Source: CAZVQX01 sp964629735 (GTDB lineage: Bacteria > Bacillota_I > Bacilli_A > RF39 > UBA660). Taken from it: a stretch of 64,000 nucleotides of DNA. Shown in pieces: positions 35,986 through 44,770 of this stretch. The notes under the pieces are model-generated. The model was given only the letters and a program-made list of their open reading frames with translations, was not told where the DNA came from and did no database searches. Location of the stretch: the NCBI GenBank assembly GCA_964629735.1, contig CAZVQX010000001.1, positions 1-64,000 on the forward strand, read 5' to 3'. The first letter of the stretch is position 1, and every line of letters begins with the position of its first letter. A program made the translations under genes and the position numbers.

Positions 35986-36918
35986 CTATTCTATATTCTT
36001 TATATCGCGCCAATTATCTGGGAAACCAATTCTGTTTAAAATAGTATTAAGTGGCACTGAATCTACTTTTTCATCTAATATATCAATTTCATAACTTATT
36101 TCATAAATAAACTCTGTAAATTCATCTGTTGTTAACATTTGTTTCATTATAATAACTATTGCAAATAAATCATTTTTACCAAAATTATATTCATCATCAG
36201 TCATATCAATATTTAATAGATAATGATATTTTGTATCAGGTATTTTACGTTGTGTTCGATGGTCATATAATATATCCTCGTGAGCACACAAATTCCGATA
36301 ATTTGCTAAAAGATATAAATAAACATTAAGTGAATCGACATCTAAATTGTAACCTTCAGCTATTATTAATTGATCCTCTAATTTTAAAATGTTATATAAT
36401 TCAGCAATAATTCCAAATGATAACACTTTAACTAATATCCACATTGGAATATAACCATAATTACTAATATAGTGCATCGTTGCCTTATGTTGCTTACCAT
36501 TCAATCTTATTTGACGTTTCATTTTATTTAGAACATCATTTACTTGCTTACTTTTATAACTGTCCTGGGTAAAATTCTTTGGGTCTAAATAATTTTTCTC
36601 TTTAATACCATATTTTTTTGATAATGTATAACTTAATTTAGATTTGATATTATTTTCTATAATTAAAATAAATTTAAACATTATATTTCTAATTTTACGA
36701 TCAAATAAAAATGTGGCATACAACTCTTCAAAAGAAGTACCCGGATAAAAATTACGATCTTTATATGATCTCATAAACAAATGGCGATAACCACTGATGA
36801 AAAAATAATTTTCACGAAAAAGAACATCCTTTGCCTCAGCCGCATTATTAATGATAAGGCCTTTTGATTTTAATATTTCAATTTGTTCATCAAGCGTTTT
36901 AAATATTTTTTTGGACAT
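35986..36918 (-). CDS. Abi-family (AbiD/AbiF) HEPN protein
   Basis: 310 aa, soluble. The N-terminal part (SKGLIINNAAEAKDVLFRENYFFISGYRHLF) and the C-terminal HEPN motif R208-NLCA-H213 match the Abi_2 family (AbiD/AbiF). These act in abortive phage infection and are regarded as RNases related to the ancestry of Cas13. AbiF systems are reported to have a neighbouring structured antitoxin RNA. Here the 5' gap is only about 60 bases and holds a good promoter, leaving little room. In an operon with htrA. Confidence 0.88.
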   Translation of the reverse strand: MSKKIFKTLDEQIEILKSKGLIINNAAEAKDVLFRENYFFISGYRHLFMRSYKDRNFYPGTSFEELYATFLFDRKIRNIMFKFILIIENNIKSKLSYTLSKKYGIKEKNYLDPKNFTQDSYKSKQVNDVLNKMKRQIRLNGKQHKATMHYISNYGYIPMWILVKVLSFGIIAELYNILKLEDQLIIAEGYNLDVDSLNVYLYLLANYRNLCAHEDILYDHRTQRKIPDTKYHYLLNIDMTDDEYNFGKNDLFAIVIIMKQMLTTDEFTEFIYEISYEIDILDEKVDSVPLNTILNRIGFPDNWRDIKNIE

Positions 36919-36935
36919 TTTACCACCTATTATTA

Positions 36936-36965
36936 ATTATATCATAGTATAATAATAGTTGTAAA
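36936..36965 (-). promoter_or_regulatory. Promoter of the abi-htrA operon
   Basis: TTTACA, 18 bases, TATAAT on the minus strand. Confidence 0.65.
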
Positions 36966-36979
36966 TTTTTTTATAATAT

Positions 36980-37651
36980 TTAAAAAAGTGATTTATTAAA
37001 ATATTTAACTAAACTATTGGCTATTACTTTACTAACCTTTTGTTGATATGTTTTTTGTTTTAATAAATACCGATCATTCGGATTGCTTAAAAAACCTAGT
37101 TCTACTAAAACACCAGGCACTTGAATTCTTTTGTGTAAATACATTTCGTCTGTTTTTGTTACTTTTCTTTTTGTTTTTAAATATTTAGATAACTCATTTT
37201 GAATAATTTCCGCAAGTTTTTGATTTTTAGGATGTACATCATCATAAAAAACTTGGGCACCTGACCAAACTGGTGATGGATCAGAATTTAAGTGAAGCGA
37301 TAAATATAAATTCGCACCTGATTTATTGATTAAATTACCTCGTCTTGATAAATCACTACGTTTTCTATTAACAGCATTTTTTACACTTAAATCATAATCG
37401 CCATATCTTGTTATATAAACAATTGCACCCATTTCTTCTAAAGTATTAGCCAAAACATTTGCTATTTCTAAATTAATTGTTGATTCCTTAATATCTTTGT
37501 AAATTGCACCTGGATCTAATCCACCATGGCCAGGATCTAAATAAATAATTCTTCCTAATAAAGGATATGGGTTATTACCAGCATTAACAAAATTAACTGT
37601 TAATAAACCTATTAAAAAAAGTATAATAATTTTAATTTTATATTTCAACAT
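36980..37651 (-). CDS. cwlD: CwlD-like N-acetylmuramoyl-L-alanine amidase
   Basis: About 223 aa. A signal/anchor helix (residues about 5-25) precedes an Amidase_3 domain with LDPGHGGLDPGA (zinc His), KESTINLEIA (zinc Glu), LYLSLHLNSD (zinc His) and VLVELGFLSN (catalytic Glu). CwlD makes muramic-delta-lactam in spore cortex, and in Bacillus its gene lies just after rplM-rpsI, exactly as here. The ATG at 37651 is preferred because AGGTGA lies just upstream and gives a normal leader. Confidence 0.85.
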   Translation of the reverse strand: MLKYKIKIIILFLIGLLTVNFVNAGNNPYPLLGRIIYLDPGHGGLDPGAIYKDIKESTINLEIANVLANTLEEMGAIVYITRYGDYDLSVKNAVNRKRSDLSRRGNLINKSGANLYLSLHLNSDPSPVWSGAQVFYDDVHPKNQKLAEIIQNELSKYLKTKRKVTKTDEMYLHKRIQVPGVLVELGFLSNPNDRYLLKQKTYQQKVSKVIANSLVKYFNKSLF

Positions 37652-37696
37652 TAAATCACCTATTAAAATATATTCGTTTTTCATTTTAATAGGATT

Positions 37697-37725
37697 AAAA
37701 AAAATAACAATATATTGTTATTTTT
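37697..37725 (-). terminator. Terminator after rpsI
   Basis: AATAACAA/TTGTTATT stem with T-run, overlapping the rpsI stop. Confidence 0.75.
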
Positions 37726-38143
37726 ATCTTTTTGAAAATTGTGGTGCTCGTCTTGCTGCTTTTAAACCTGGTTTTTTACGTTCTTTAATACGTGAATCAC
37801 GGGTAATAAAACCAGCTCTTTTTAATATTTTTCGAAAACTTGTGTCACTCTCAGGATCATTATTACTATCATATTCTAAAAGTGCTCTAGCAATTCCTAA
37901 TCGAATTGCACCAGTTTGACCATTGAATCCGCCACCAGTTACTTTAACTTCAATATCAAATAGTCCGTCAGTATTTGTTATAACTAGAGGTTGTTTTAAA
38001 TCCATAACATTTGTTTCATATGGAAAAAATTCTCTTACATCAACCCCGTTAACAGTAATGTTTCCTTTTCCCGGAATCATTTTAACTTGGGCAACAGATT
38101 CTTTTCTTCTTCCTGTACCTATAAATACTTTTTCTTTACTCAT
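37724..38143 (-). CDS. rpsI: Ribosomal protein uS9
   Basis: 139 aa. It has the [17 protein letters not shown] start, [19 protein letters not shown] in the middle and the basic tail ending [11 protein letters not shown], which reaches the P-site tRNA. It is co-transcribed with rplM, 11 bases upstream. Confidence 0.98.
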   Translation of the reverse strand: MSKEKVFIGTGRRKESVAQVKMIPGKGNITVNGVDVREFFPYETNVMDLKQPLVITNTDGLFDIEVKVTGGGFNGQTGAIRLGIARALLEYDSNNDPESDTSFRKILKRAGFITRDSRIKERKKPGLKAARRAPQFSKR

Positions 38144-38154
38144 TTAAAAACCTC

Positions 38155-38589
38155 CTATTTTATTTTTAACTCAATTGGTTTTTGAGCTTGATGTGGATGA
38201 TTAACACCCTCATACACAAATAACTTTCTAAACATTTGACGACCTAAACTACCTTTTGGAAGCATACCTTTTATGGCTCTTTCAACCATTTCAACTGGAT
38301 ATCTTTCTTTCATAACACGAGCAGTTCTTTTTCTTAAGCCACCTGGATGGCCACTATGGTTGTAATACATTTTATTATCAAGTTTATTACCTGTTAAATT
38401 AACTTTTGATGCATTAATAATAATAATGAAATCACCACAGTCAACATGCGGAGTAAAAGTTGCTTTATGTTTACCCCTTAAAATATGTGCTGCTTTGGAA
38501 GCTAAACGTCCAAGTGTTTCACCCTCAGCATCAATTACATACCATTTGCGATCTAATTCTTCTTTTTTTTGCATATATGTATTCTTCAT
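38155..38589 (-). CDS. rplM: Ribosomal protein uL13
   Basis: 144 aa. [19 protein letters not shown] at the start, [11 protein letters not shown], and [13 protein letters not shown] near the end are all diagnostic. A consensus promoter and a structured leader precede the gene, suggesting feedback control by L13 as in other Firmicutes. Confidence 0.98.
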   Translation of the reverse strand: MKNTYMQKKEELDRKWYVIDAEGETLGRLASKAAHILRGKHKATFTPHVDCGDFIIIINASKVNLTGNKLDNKMYYNHSGHPGGLRKRTARVMKERYPVEMVERAIKGMLPKGSLGRQMFRKLFVYEGVNHPHQAQKPIELKIK

Positions 38590-38610
38590 ATATAACTTTC
38601 CTTTCTTATT

Positions 38611-38658
38611 TATATACTAGTGTAAGTGTTCCCAATACTTACAATAGCGGGATATATA
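38611..38658 (-). promoter_or_regulatory. Candidate L13 leader RNA
   Basis: Outer TATATA arms enclose a GTAAGT/ACTTAC hairpin; the hairpin loop GGGA can pair with an upstream TCCC. Located in the rplM 5' UTR, where L13 leaders occur in Firmicutes. Confidence 0.5.
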
Positions 38659-38673
38659 AATGTACCAACTAAG

Positions 38674-38702
38674 ATTCTACTAAAGATATTATTAAAAGTC
38701 AA
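38674..38702 (-). promoter_or_regulatory. rplM-rpsI promoter
   Basis: TTGACT, 17 bases, TAGAAT on the minus strand. Confidence 0.75.
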
Positions 38703-38748
38703 TTAAAAACATGATTATTTAAACTTTTTATTTAATTTTATACAATAA

Positions 38749-38777
38749 TTGACTAATAAATGTCAGTATAGTAAAAT
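38749..38777 (+). promoter_or_regulatory. Promoter of the anchored unknown protein gene
   Basis: TTGACT, 17 bases, TAAAAT on the plus strand, divergent from rplM. Confidence 0.7.
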
Positions 38778-38804
38778 AATTTATAATTATGAGGAGGATT
38801 AATT

Positions 38805-39569
38805 ATGATTAAAAAGGATACAGTTATTATTATTTTATTAATAATGATTAGTTTTTTTACTTATTTATTATATAATCAAAACCAAAACACAAAATTCGAA
38901 GAAAATAGTTTAGCAGTAGGTGAGAATAATAAAAAATTATTACAAACAAATAAATTTGAAGAAAAAAATAATGAAACAAACAATATTGTTATGGATAATA
39001 TTTCAAAAGAAAACATAAAAGTTGATTATAATGATAATATCAGTATTAAAAATGAGGTTAGTTCAAACGATGTAGGACTAGTTTCTCTTAATAAAGAAAA
39101 AGAAATTATTGAGTTTTTTAATAATTTAGAAAATGAGGTTGTAATTGATACAAAAGAAAATAATTTTGAAAAAGTAAAAGTTAAAATTAATAGTGCATTT
39201 TTCACAAGTGTTGATTTTATTTTTTATGATAAACCTATCAGGGGTGTTACTTTTAAACAATTAAGTGATAAAACAAAATTGCAAATTTTAAAAATTACTG
39301 ATAATATTGATAGTATGATTATGAAACAATTTCCAAATTATAAAGAAAGCATTAAAGAAAATAGTAGTAATACCTATATATTTTTAAAAGAGAATATAAA
39401 TAAATTAGAGCAAAAAATTATTAATAAAACCGGTGCAGAAAAATATAATGATTTTATTGATGAGGCAAATGAATTTAAAAATAAAATTATCGATTTAAAA
39501 AATAAGGCAATTGGTGGTATTAAAGAATGGTATGAAAATTTAAAAAGCAAAAATGAGGATAGCAATTAA
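38805..39569 (+). CDS. Membrane-anchored exported protein, unknown function
   Basis: 254 aa. One N-terminal helix (about residues 6-22) anchors a low-complexity Asn/Lys/Glu-rich linker (about 25-100) and an outer helical domain (about 105-250). No Cys and no recognised motif. A single + strand gene with its own promoter, GAGGAGG ribosome site and terminator, inserted between rplM and the truA block, which are adjacent in Bacillus. It could be a lineage-specific surface protein. Confidence 0.75.
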   Translation: MIKKDTVIIILLIMISFFTYLLYNQNQNTKFEENSLAVGENNKKLLQTNKFEEKNNETNNIVMDNISKENIKVDYNDNISIKNEVSSNDVGLVSLNKEKEIIEFFNNLENEVVIDTKENNFEKVKVKINSAFFTSVDFIFYDKPIRGVTFKQLSDKTKLQILKITDNIDSMIMKQFPNYKESIKENSSNTYIFLKENINKLEQKIINKTGAEKYNDFIDEANEFKNKIIDLKNKAIGGIKEWYENLKSKNEDSN

Positions 39570-39584
39570 ATATCCTCATTTTTT
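39549..39584. terminator. Bidirectional terminator
   Basis: AAAAATGAGGATA/TATCCTCATTTTT arms between convergent genes. Confidence 0.8.
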
Positions 39585-40581
39585 ACCACAAATTATTTTT
39601 TTTCATTTCAACTTTAACTTCTTCTAACATATATTTTGTACCTTTATCTAATAATATTTGCACCAAATCCCATCCAGGACCACGGTTTCCTTCAATTATT
39701 AATGGACCGCTTGGTGTTATAGCAACATCCCATCCAACTACATTTACATTTTCATTGACCAGTGCTGCTTCTAATACCATTTTTTGAATTTCTTTCCAAA
39801 AAGGTATTTTATAACCATCTATTTTTATTCCTGTCGTAGGATGATGCGTAAATTCTTCAAGTTTTTTATTAAATGCGGTACCTACTAATTCGCCTTTTTC
39901 ACGATTAATTAATACTGCCATTCCACCACTATGAAAATTATCAGCAACACAACTACCATTACCTATTCTTGCCGCTGCAAAAAATATTTTAGATTTACCA
40001 GCTACCGCCGAAGTCATAACCCTTAAAGTATTTACACTATTTGGACTTATTTTTCCCCAATCTGGATCTTGAACAATGAACTCTTCTAAATGCATTTGAT
40101 TATTTACTAAAAAATTATAAAATTCCTTTGAATCGTTGATTTCAGAACTGAATTTTTTTTCAACATCAGCACCACCTAAACCAATTGTTGGTTTCATAAT
40201 AAAAACTTCATGCTTTTTTAAAAAAAATTTTAATTCATCATATCCTGTATTTGGATCATACCAGTCACGCTTTGTATATTTGTTAAAATTTTTAAAAAAA
40301 TTTGTTTTTGTAGAAAAAAACGGTGCATATTCTAAAGAAGCTGCTTTTTTATAAAATTTTGCTTGATAACCTATTGTGACATATGTTTTTCTTTCTTTCC
40401 AACTTTTTTCATAAAAGCGATAATTTAAATAATCTTGTAAACCAGACCCCACTACAATTGTTGATAATGCAGTATCTAAAAACATATAAATTGATGAGAT
40501 TCCTGTTTCTTCTGATATGTTTTTTAAATTCCTGTAAAATCTTTTATAATTGCCAGACAGGGCAAACCTTAATAAATCCAT
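39583..40581 (-). CDS. ATP-grasp enzyme, sugar-transfer-associated type
   Basis: 332 aa, cytoplasmic. FIMKPTIGLGGADVEK (about residues 127-142) is the ATP-grasp nucleotide loop; SPNSVNTLRVMTSA and LIIEGNRGPGWDLVQ are the downstream metal/ATP segments. It resembles ATP-grasp proteins found in capsule and exopolysaccharide clusters, which probably ligate an amino acid or similar group to a sugar. No polysaccharide genes are nearby, so the substrate is unknown. It lies 12 bases after truA in the same direction. Confidence 0.8.
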   Translation of the reverse strand: MDLLRFALSGNYKRFYRNLKNISEETGISSIYMFLDTALSTIVVGSGLQDYLNYRFYEKSWKERKTYVTIGYQAKFYKKAASLEYAPFFSTKTNFFKNFNKYTKRDWYDPNTGYDELKFFLKKHEVFIMKPTIGLGGADVEKKFSSEINDSKEFYNFLVNNQMHLEEFIVQDPDWGKISPNSVNTLRVMTSAVAGKSKIFFAAARIGNGSCVADNFHSGGMAVLINREKGELVGTAFNKKLEEFTHHPTTGIKIDGYKIPFWKEIQKMVLEAALVNENVNVVGWDVAITPSGPLIIEGNRGPGWDLVQILLDKGTKYMLEEVKVEMKKNNLW

Positions 40582-40593
40582 AATTTTCCCTCC

Positions 40594-41334
40594 TTAGTAA
40601 AAGACATCTTTCAAATATAATCCCTCTGGATTTGCTGTTTTACCAGCACTTGTTCGATCCTTAGCAGCCAATATTTTAATAATATCTTCACTTTTTCTTT
40701 TACCTTCACCTATTTCGATTAATGTTCCAACCATATTACGAACCATATATCTTAAAAAACCAGTTCCAACAAAGGAAATTGTTATTTTATTAACATTCTT
40801 AAAATCTCTTATTAAGTTGGTTTGAATTATTGTCCTAGCATAATCATCTTTTTCTTCATCGCTCTTAGTAAAAGATTTAAAATTATGAGTACCTTCTAAA
40901 TATTTTAGTGCCCTTTCCATTTCAACAACATCTAATCTTTTATTGTATTGATATACATAATTTCTTTCAATGGGATCATATGGTCCCATATTTATTTTAT
41001 ATAAATATTCCTTTGCCTTAGCATTAAAACGGGCATGAAAATTATCACTTACCACTTCTAACTCTTTAATATATATATCATCTGGAATAAGACTATTGAT
41101 AGCCTTTTTTAATTTTTCTTCGTTTATATCTAAATCTAAATCAAAGTGGGCTTTTTGATTTAATGCATGAACACCAGCATCAGTTCGTCCACTCGCACTA
41201 ATAGATACTGGTTGATTATTATTAATCGTTTTTAACGCTTTTTCGATTTCACTTTGGATGGTTTTCGCACGGGATTGTTTTTGATATCCTTTGTATTGTG
41301 AACCATCGTAAGAAAATGTTATAAAATATCTCAT
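40594..41334 (-). CDS. truA: tRNA pseudouridine synthase A
   Basis: 246 aa. It converts U38-U40 in the anticodon stem to pseudouridine. The catalytic Asp lies in SGRTDAGVHALNQ (about residues 49-61). FLRYMVRNMVGTLIEIG near the end is also diagnostic. The start overlaps the ecfT stop (ATGA), as in the conserved ecfA1-ecfA2-ecfT-truA operon. Confidence 0.97.
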   Translation of the reverse strand: MRYFITFSYDGSQYKGYQKQSRAKTIQSEIEKALKTINNNQPVSISASGRTDAGVHALNQKAHFDLDLDINEEKLKKAINSLIPDDIYIKELEVVSDNFHARFNAKAKEYLYKINMGPYDPIERNYVYQYNKRLDVVEMERALKYLEGTHNFKSFTKSDEEKDDYARTIIQTNLIRDFKNVNKITISFVGTGFLRYMVRNMVGTLIEIGEGKRKSEDIIKILAAKDRTSAGKTANPEGLYLKDVFY

Positions 41335-42086
41335 ACTAATACCTCTTTTATTACTAATAATACTAAAATAACTAAATGTACTAAAAACATATATGTATCA
41401 AAAAATTTCCATTTATTCATTCTAAAATTAACTCTTTTTTTATCTATATTATATAATCTAAGTTCCATCGACATTGCTAATTCATCAGCTTTTTTAAATG
41501 AATGAATAATCATTGGCAACATTAATGAACGAACACCTGTAAGCTTATCACCTATTTTAGATGTTGTATAATCTATTCCGCGGCATGTTTGCGATTTCAT
41601 TATTTTATTTGCCTGATCAATAATTGTTGGAATGAACCTAATGGCTAAACTTAATGTAAGCGCTAGTTTATTAACTGGTATTCCAATCATTCTCAATGGT
41701 GTAAAAAACAACTCTAAACCATAGGTCAATTCAGTTGGTGGAGTCGTTAAGGTAAGAATTGATGTGTATAAAACGATTAAAACTAATCTTGCAATCATCA
41801 ATATAGTTGTTTGGTAACCAGCACCAAAAATTAAATTAATAATTATTATAAAAATAATTAAAACACGAAGACTACGAACTGCATGATAATAAATTTTTAA
41901 AGGAACATTAGACATTAATATTATCAAAACAATAAACGCTGTTATTAATAATGTAAAAAACAAACTATTATTAATTAACATTAAAATTATAAATATAACT
42001 GTGCATAATATTTTGGATAAAGGATTCATTTTATGAACTGGGGATAAAACAGGATAATAGCGACCTAACATTATTTTATTTAGCAT
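41331..42086 (-). CDS. ecfT: ECF transporter T component
   Basis: 251 aa, about five membrane helices. It is the shared transmembrane coupling subunit that links vitamin- or metal-binding S components to the ATPases. The coupling helices have MKSQTCRGIDY (about residues 164-174) and SFKKADELAMSMELRLY (about 196-212), the Ala-Arg-Gly/Met-Glu-Arg type motifs of the family. The start overlaps ecfA2. Confidence 0.95.
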   Translation of the reverse strand: MLNKIMLGRYYPVLSPVHKMNPLSKILCTVIFIILMLINNSLFFTLLITAFIVLIILMSNVPLKIYYHAVRSLRVLIIFIIIINLIFGAGYQTTILMIARLVLIVLYTSILTLTTPPTELTYGLELFFTPLRMIGIPVNKLALTLSLAIRFIPTIIDQANKIMKSQTCRGIDYTTSKIGDKLTGVRSLMLPMIIHSFKKADELAMSMELRLYNIDKKRVNFRMNKWKFFDTYMFLVHLVILVLLVIKEVLV

Positions 42087-42927
42087 AACGATAAATATCC
42101 TTTAATAAATCATTTATTTCATCTCTATATCCCATTTTAATTCCCTTCTGCTGTAAAACTTTATGTGAAAATTCTATAACCTTAGGAATTGTTATTCCGT
42201 ATTCATATAATTTTTCAACTTGTCCAAAAACATCATATTTATTACCTTCTAAAACAATTTTTTTATCGCTAAGAACATATAAATAATCTACAAATTTATG
42301 TAAAAAATCAACATCCTGACTAACAACAACTATCGTTTTGTTATATTTATTTTTTAACAACTTAATTAATCTAATTAAATTGTTTTTACTATTATTATCA
42401 AGACCAACAGTTGGTTCATCAAATATTATTACTTTTGGATTAAATACTAAAATTGAAGCAATTGCAACCTTTCTTTTTTCACCACTACTTAAAGTAAACG
42501 GATCTCTATCTAAATAACTATCATCTAAACCAACCATTTTTAAAGAATCACTTATTCTCTTATTAGTTTCCTCAGTCTTATAATTAAAAGTTTTTAATCC
42601 AAAACCAATTTCTTTTCCCACGGTTGAATTAAAAAATTGTTCTTCAGGAAATTCAAAAATTAGACCAACATTAAATCTTAAATAACTTATATTAACAATT
42701 TTACTTGTTTTTTCTATAAAACAATTGTCAATTTTAATATTTCCAACAGTTGGGACTATTAATGCATTTATCATTTCAATAATTGTTGTTTTTCCACTTC
42801 CACTCTTACCAATTATTGCATTTATCTGATTTGGTTTTATTTCTAAATTTATATTTTTTAACACTTCTTTTTCTAAAGGTGAATTAACATTATAACTAAA
42901 CCCAACATTATTAAATTTTATTTCCAT
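42076..42927 (-). CDS. ecfA2: ECF transporter ATPase A2
   Basis: 283 aa. Walker A GKSGSGKTT (about residues 39-47), Q-loop EFPEEQ, signature LSSGEKRKVAIA, Walker B VIIFDEPTVGLD. It forms a heterodimer with EcfA1. The start lies inside the end of ecfA1. Confidence 0.95.
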   Translation of the reverse strand: MEIKFNNVGFSYNVNSPLEKEVLKNINLEIKPNQINAIIGKSGSGKTTIIEMINALIVPTVGNIKIDNCFIEKTSKIVNISYLRFNVGLIFEFPEEQFFNSTVGKEIGFGLKTFNYKTEETNKRISDSLKMVGLDDSYLDRDPFTLSSGEKRKVAIASILVFNPKVIIFDEPTVGLDNNSKNNLIRLIKLLKNKYNKTIVVVSQDVDFLHKFVDYLYVLSDKKIVLEGNKYDVFGQVEKLYEYGITIPKVIEFSHKVLQQKGIKMGYRDEINDLLKDIYRYAK

Positions 42928-43727
42928 ATTACATTCACCAACTCATTCATGTCAAAATATAATTTTTCAATCATATTATAATGCTTTAATTTTAAAGAAA
43001 GCGAAACAATAAAAGGTATATCTAAACCAAGTGTATTAAATACACTTTCCTCTAAAAAAACCAATTCCTTACTACCATTTAAAATAATTTTTCCTTTGTC
43101 TAAAAGTATTACATCATCGCAATAAATAGCTTCTTCCATATCGTGAGTAATATTTAAAATTGTTATTCCTTTTTCTTTATTTAATTTTTTTAAGATTTCT
43201 AATATTTTATATCGATCTTCGTAATCAATTCTATTTATTGCCTCATCTAATATTAACATCTTAGGTTCTAATACTAAGACACTTGCTAAAGCAACTAATT
43301 GTTTCTGACCACCACTTAAACGATAAGGGTTTTTTTCTAATAAATCAGTAATATTTAAAAAATCACTTACTTCTTCAATCCTGTGCTTTATTTCTTTTTG
43401 AGGAAGATTTAAATTTTCAAGTGCAAAAGCAATTTCGTCCATTACCGTCTCAGCAACAAAGGTTCGATCAGGTGTTTCAAAAAGAACTCCTACCATTTTG
43501 CGTATCTCGTACAAATTGTTTTTGTTTAACTCTATATTATTTATACTTATATAACCATCAAATTTTAAAAGACCAACCATTATTTTGATAAGAGTACTTT
43601 TACCACTCCCATTAGGGCCAACTAAGGTAGTCCAAGTACCTCTTCTAAGTGTTAAATTAAAATTATCAAAAATTTTAGTTTCATCATATTTAAAAGTTAA
43701 GTCTCTAATAATTAAAATATTATCCAT
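42918..43727 (-). CDS. ecfA1: ECF transporter ATPase A1
   Basis: About 269 aa from 43727, where GGGAGG is 6 bases upstream. Walker A GPNGSGKST (about residues 34-42), signature LSGGQKQLVALA, Walker B MLILDEAINRID. Note Ala in place of Pro after the Walker B Glu and Asn-Arg in place of Thr-Xaa in the D-loop region, a mild deviation. First gene of the operon, divergent from fba. Confidence 0.95.
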   Translation of the reverse strand: MDNILIIRDLTFKYDETKIFDNFNLTLRRGTWTTLVGPNGSGKSTLIKIMVGLLKFDGYISINNIELNKNNLYEIRKMVGVLFETPDRTFVAETVMDEIAFALENLNLPQKEIKHRIEEVSDFLNITDLLEKNPYRLSGGQKQLVALASVLVLEPKMLILDEAINRIDYEDRYKILEILKKLNKEKGITILNITHDMEEAIYCDDVILLDKGKIILNGSKELVFLEESVFNTLGLDIPFIVSLSLKLKHYNMIEKLYFDMNELVNVIWK

Positions 43728-43818
43728 AATGACCTCCCTTTGTTTAATCATTATAATATATTTATATAAGTTTTACAACTTTTTATATGAATGTTTGACA
43801 CACAACCCTATCTTTTGT

Positions 43819-43847
43819 TTGACTTTAATTGGAATAAATATTATTAT
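43819..43847 (+). promoter_or_regulatory. fba promoter
   Basis: TTGACT, 17 bases, TATTAT on the plus strand, 20 bases before the ribosome-site/ATG region. Confidence 0.7.
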
Positions 43848-43866
43848 AACAATAGGGAGGTTAATA

Positions 43867-44718
43867 ATGATAATAAATGCAAAAAAAATACTTGAAGATG
43901 CTTCAAATAAAAAATACGCAGTTTGTCAATTCAATATTAATAATTTAGAATGGACAAGGTTTATTTTAGAAGAGTGTGAAGCTAACAAAGCACCTGTTAT
44001 ATTAGGGGTAAGTAGTGGTGCAATTAAATATATGGGTGGATATAATACCGTTGTTAACATTGTAAAATCATTAACTGAAGATTTAAAAATAACTATACCT
44101 ATTGTTATACATCTTGATCACGGAACTAGTTTTGATACTTGTAAGAGTGCAATTGATGCTGGTTTCACTTCTGTTATGATTGATGCATCTAAATTTTCAC
44201 TTGAAGAAAATATTAGAAAAACAAAAGAAGTAGTAGATTATGCTAAAAAATTTAATGTAACTGTTGAAGCTGAAATAGGTCATATTGGTGGTAATGAAGA
44301 TGGAATAAAAGGCGAGGTGTTATATGCTAACATTGACGAATGTGTTGAGTTAACACATTCAACAAATATTGATATTTTAGCTGCTGCGGTTGGAAGTTCA
44401 CATGGTTTATATAAAGGAACACCAAAACTGAATTTAAAACTTATAAGTAATATTAAATATAAAGTTAAAATACCATTAGTACTTCATGGTGGTTCGGGTA
44501 TACCTGATGACCAAATAAAAATTGCTATTAATAACGGAATTAATAAAATAAATATTAATACTGATTTGCAAGTTGTTTGGACTGATAGTGTAAGAAACTT
44601 TTTAAATCAAAATAAAGAAGAATATGATCCAAGAAAAATTATAAAATCTGGTGAAGAGGCAATCAAAAAAGTTGTTAAAGATAAACTTATTTTAACAAAT
44701 AGTATTAATAGATATTAA
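43867..44718 (+). CDS. fba: Class II fructose-bisphosphate aldolase
   Basis: 283 aa. A zinc-dependent aldolase that splits fructose-1,6-bisphosphate in glycolysis. Zinc and substrate motifs: HLDHGTSFD (about residues 82-90), EAEIGHIGG (about 135-143), and VLHGGSGIP with ININTD near the C-terminus. The start at 43867 has GGGAGG 6 bases upstream; a longer upstream reading would run through the promoter and antisense to ecfA1 and is rejected. Confidence 0.96.
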   Translation: MIINAKKILEDASNKKYAVCQFNINNLEWTRFILEECEANKAPVILGVSSGAIKYMGGYNTVVNIVKSLTEDLKITIPIVIHLDHGTSFDTCKSAIDAGFTSVMIDASKFSLEENIRKTKEVVDYAKKFNVTVEAEIGHIGGNEDGIKGEVLYANIDECVELTHSTNIDILAAAVGSSHGLYKGTPKLNLKLISNIKYKVKIPLVLHGGSGIPDDQIKIAINNGINKININTDLQVVWTDSVRNFLNQNKEEYDPRKIIKSGEEAIKKVVKDKLILTNSINRY

Positions 44719-44770
44719 CACAGATTTAAAATTAAATCATATTAATATAATAACGAATATGGAGGTAATT

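Noticed and set aside
43585..43866. Upstream in-frame extension of fba
   Set aside because: It runs antisense through ecfA1 and through the fba promoter; the aldolase family starts at 43867 with a good ribosome site.
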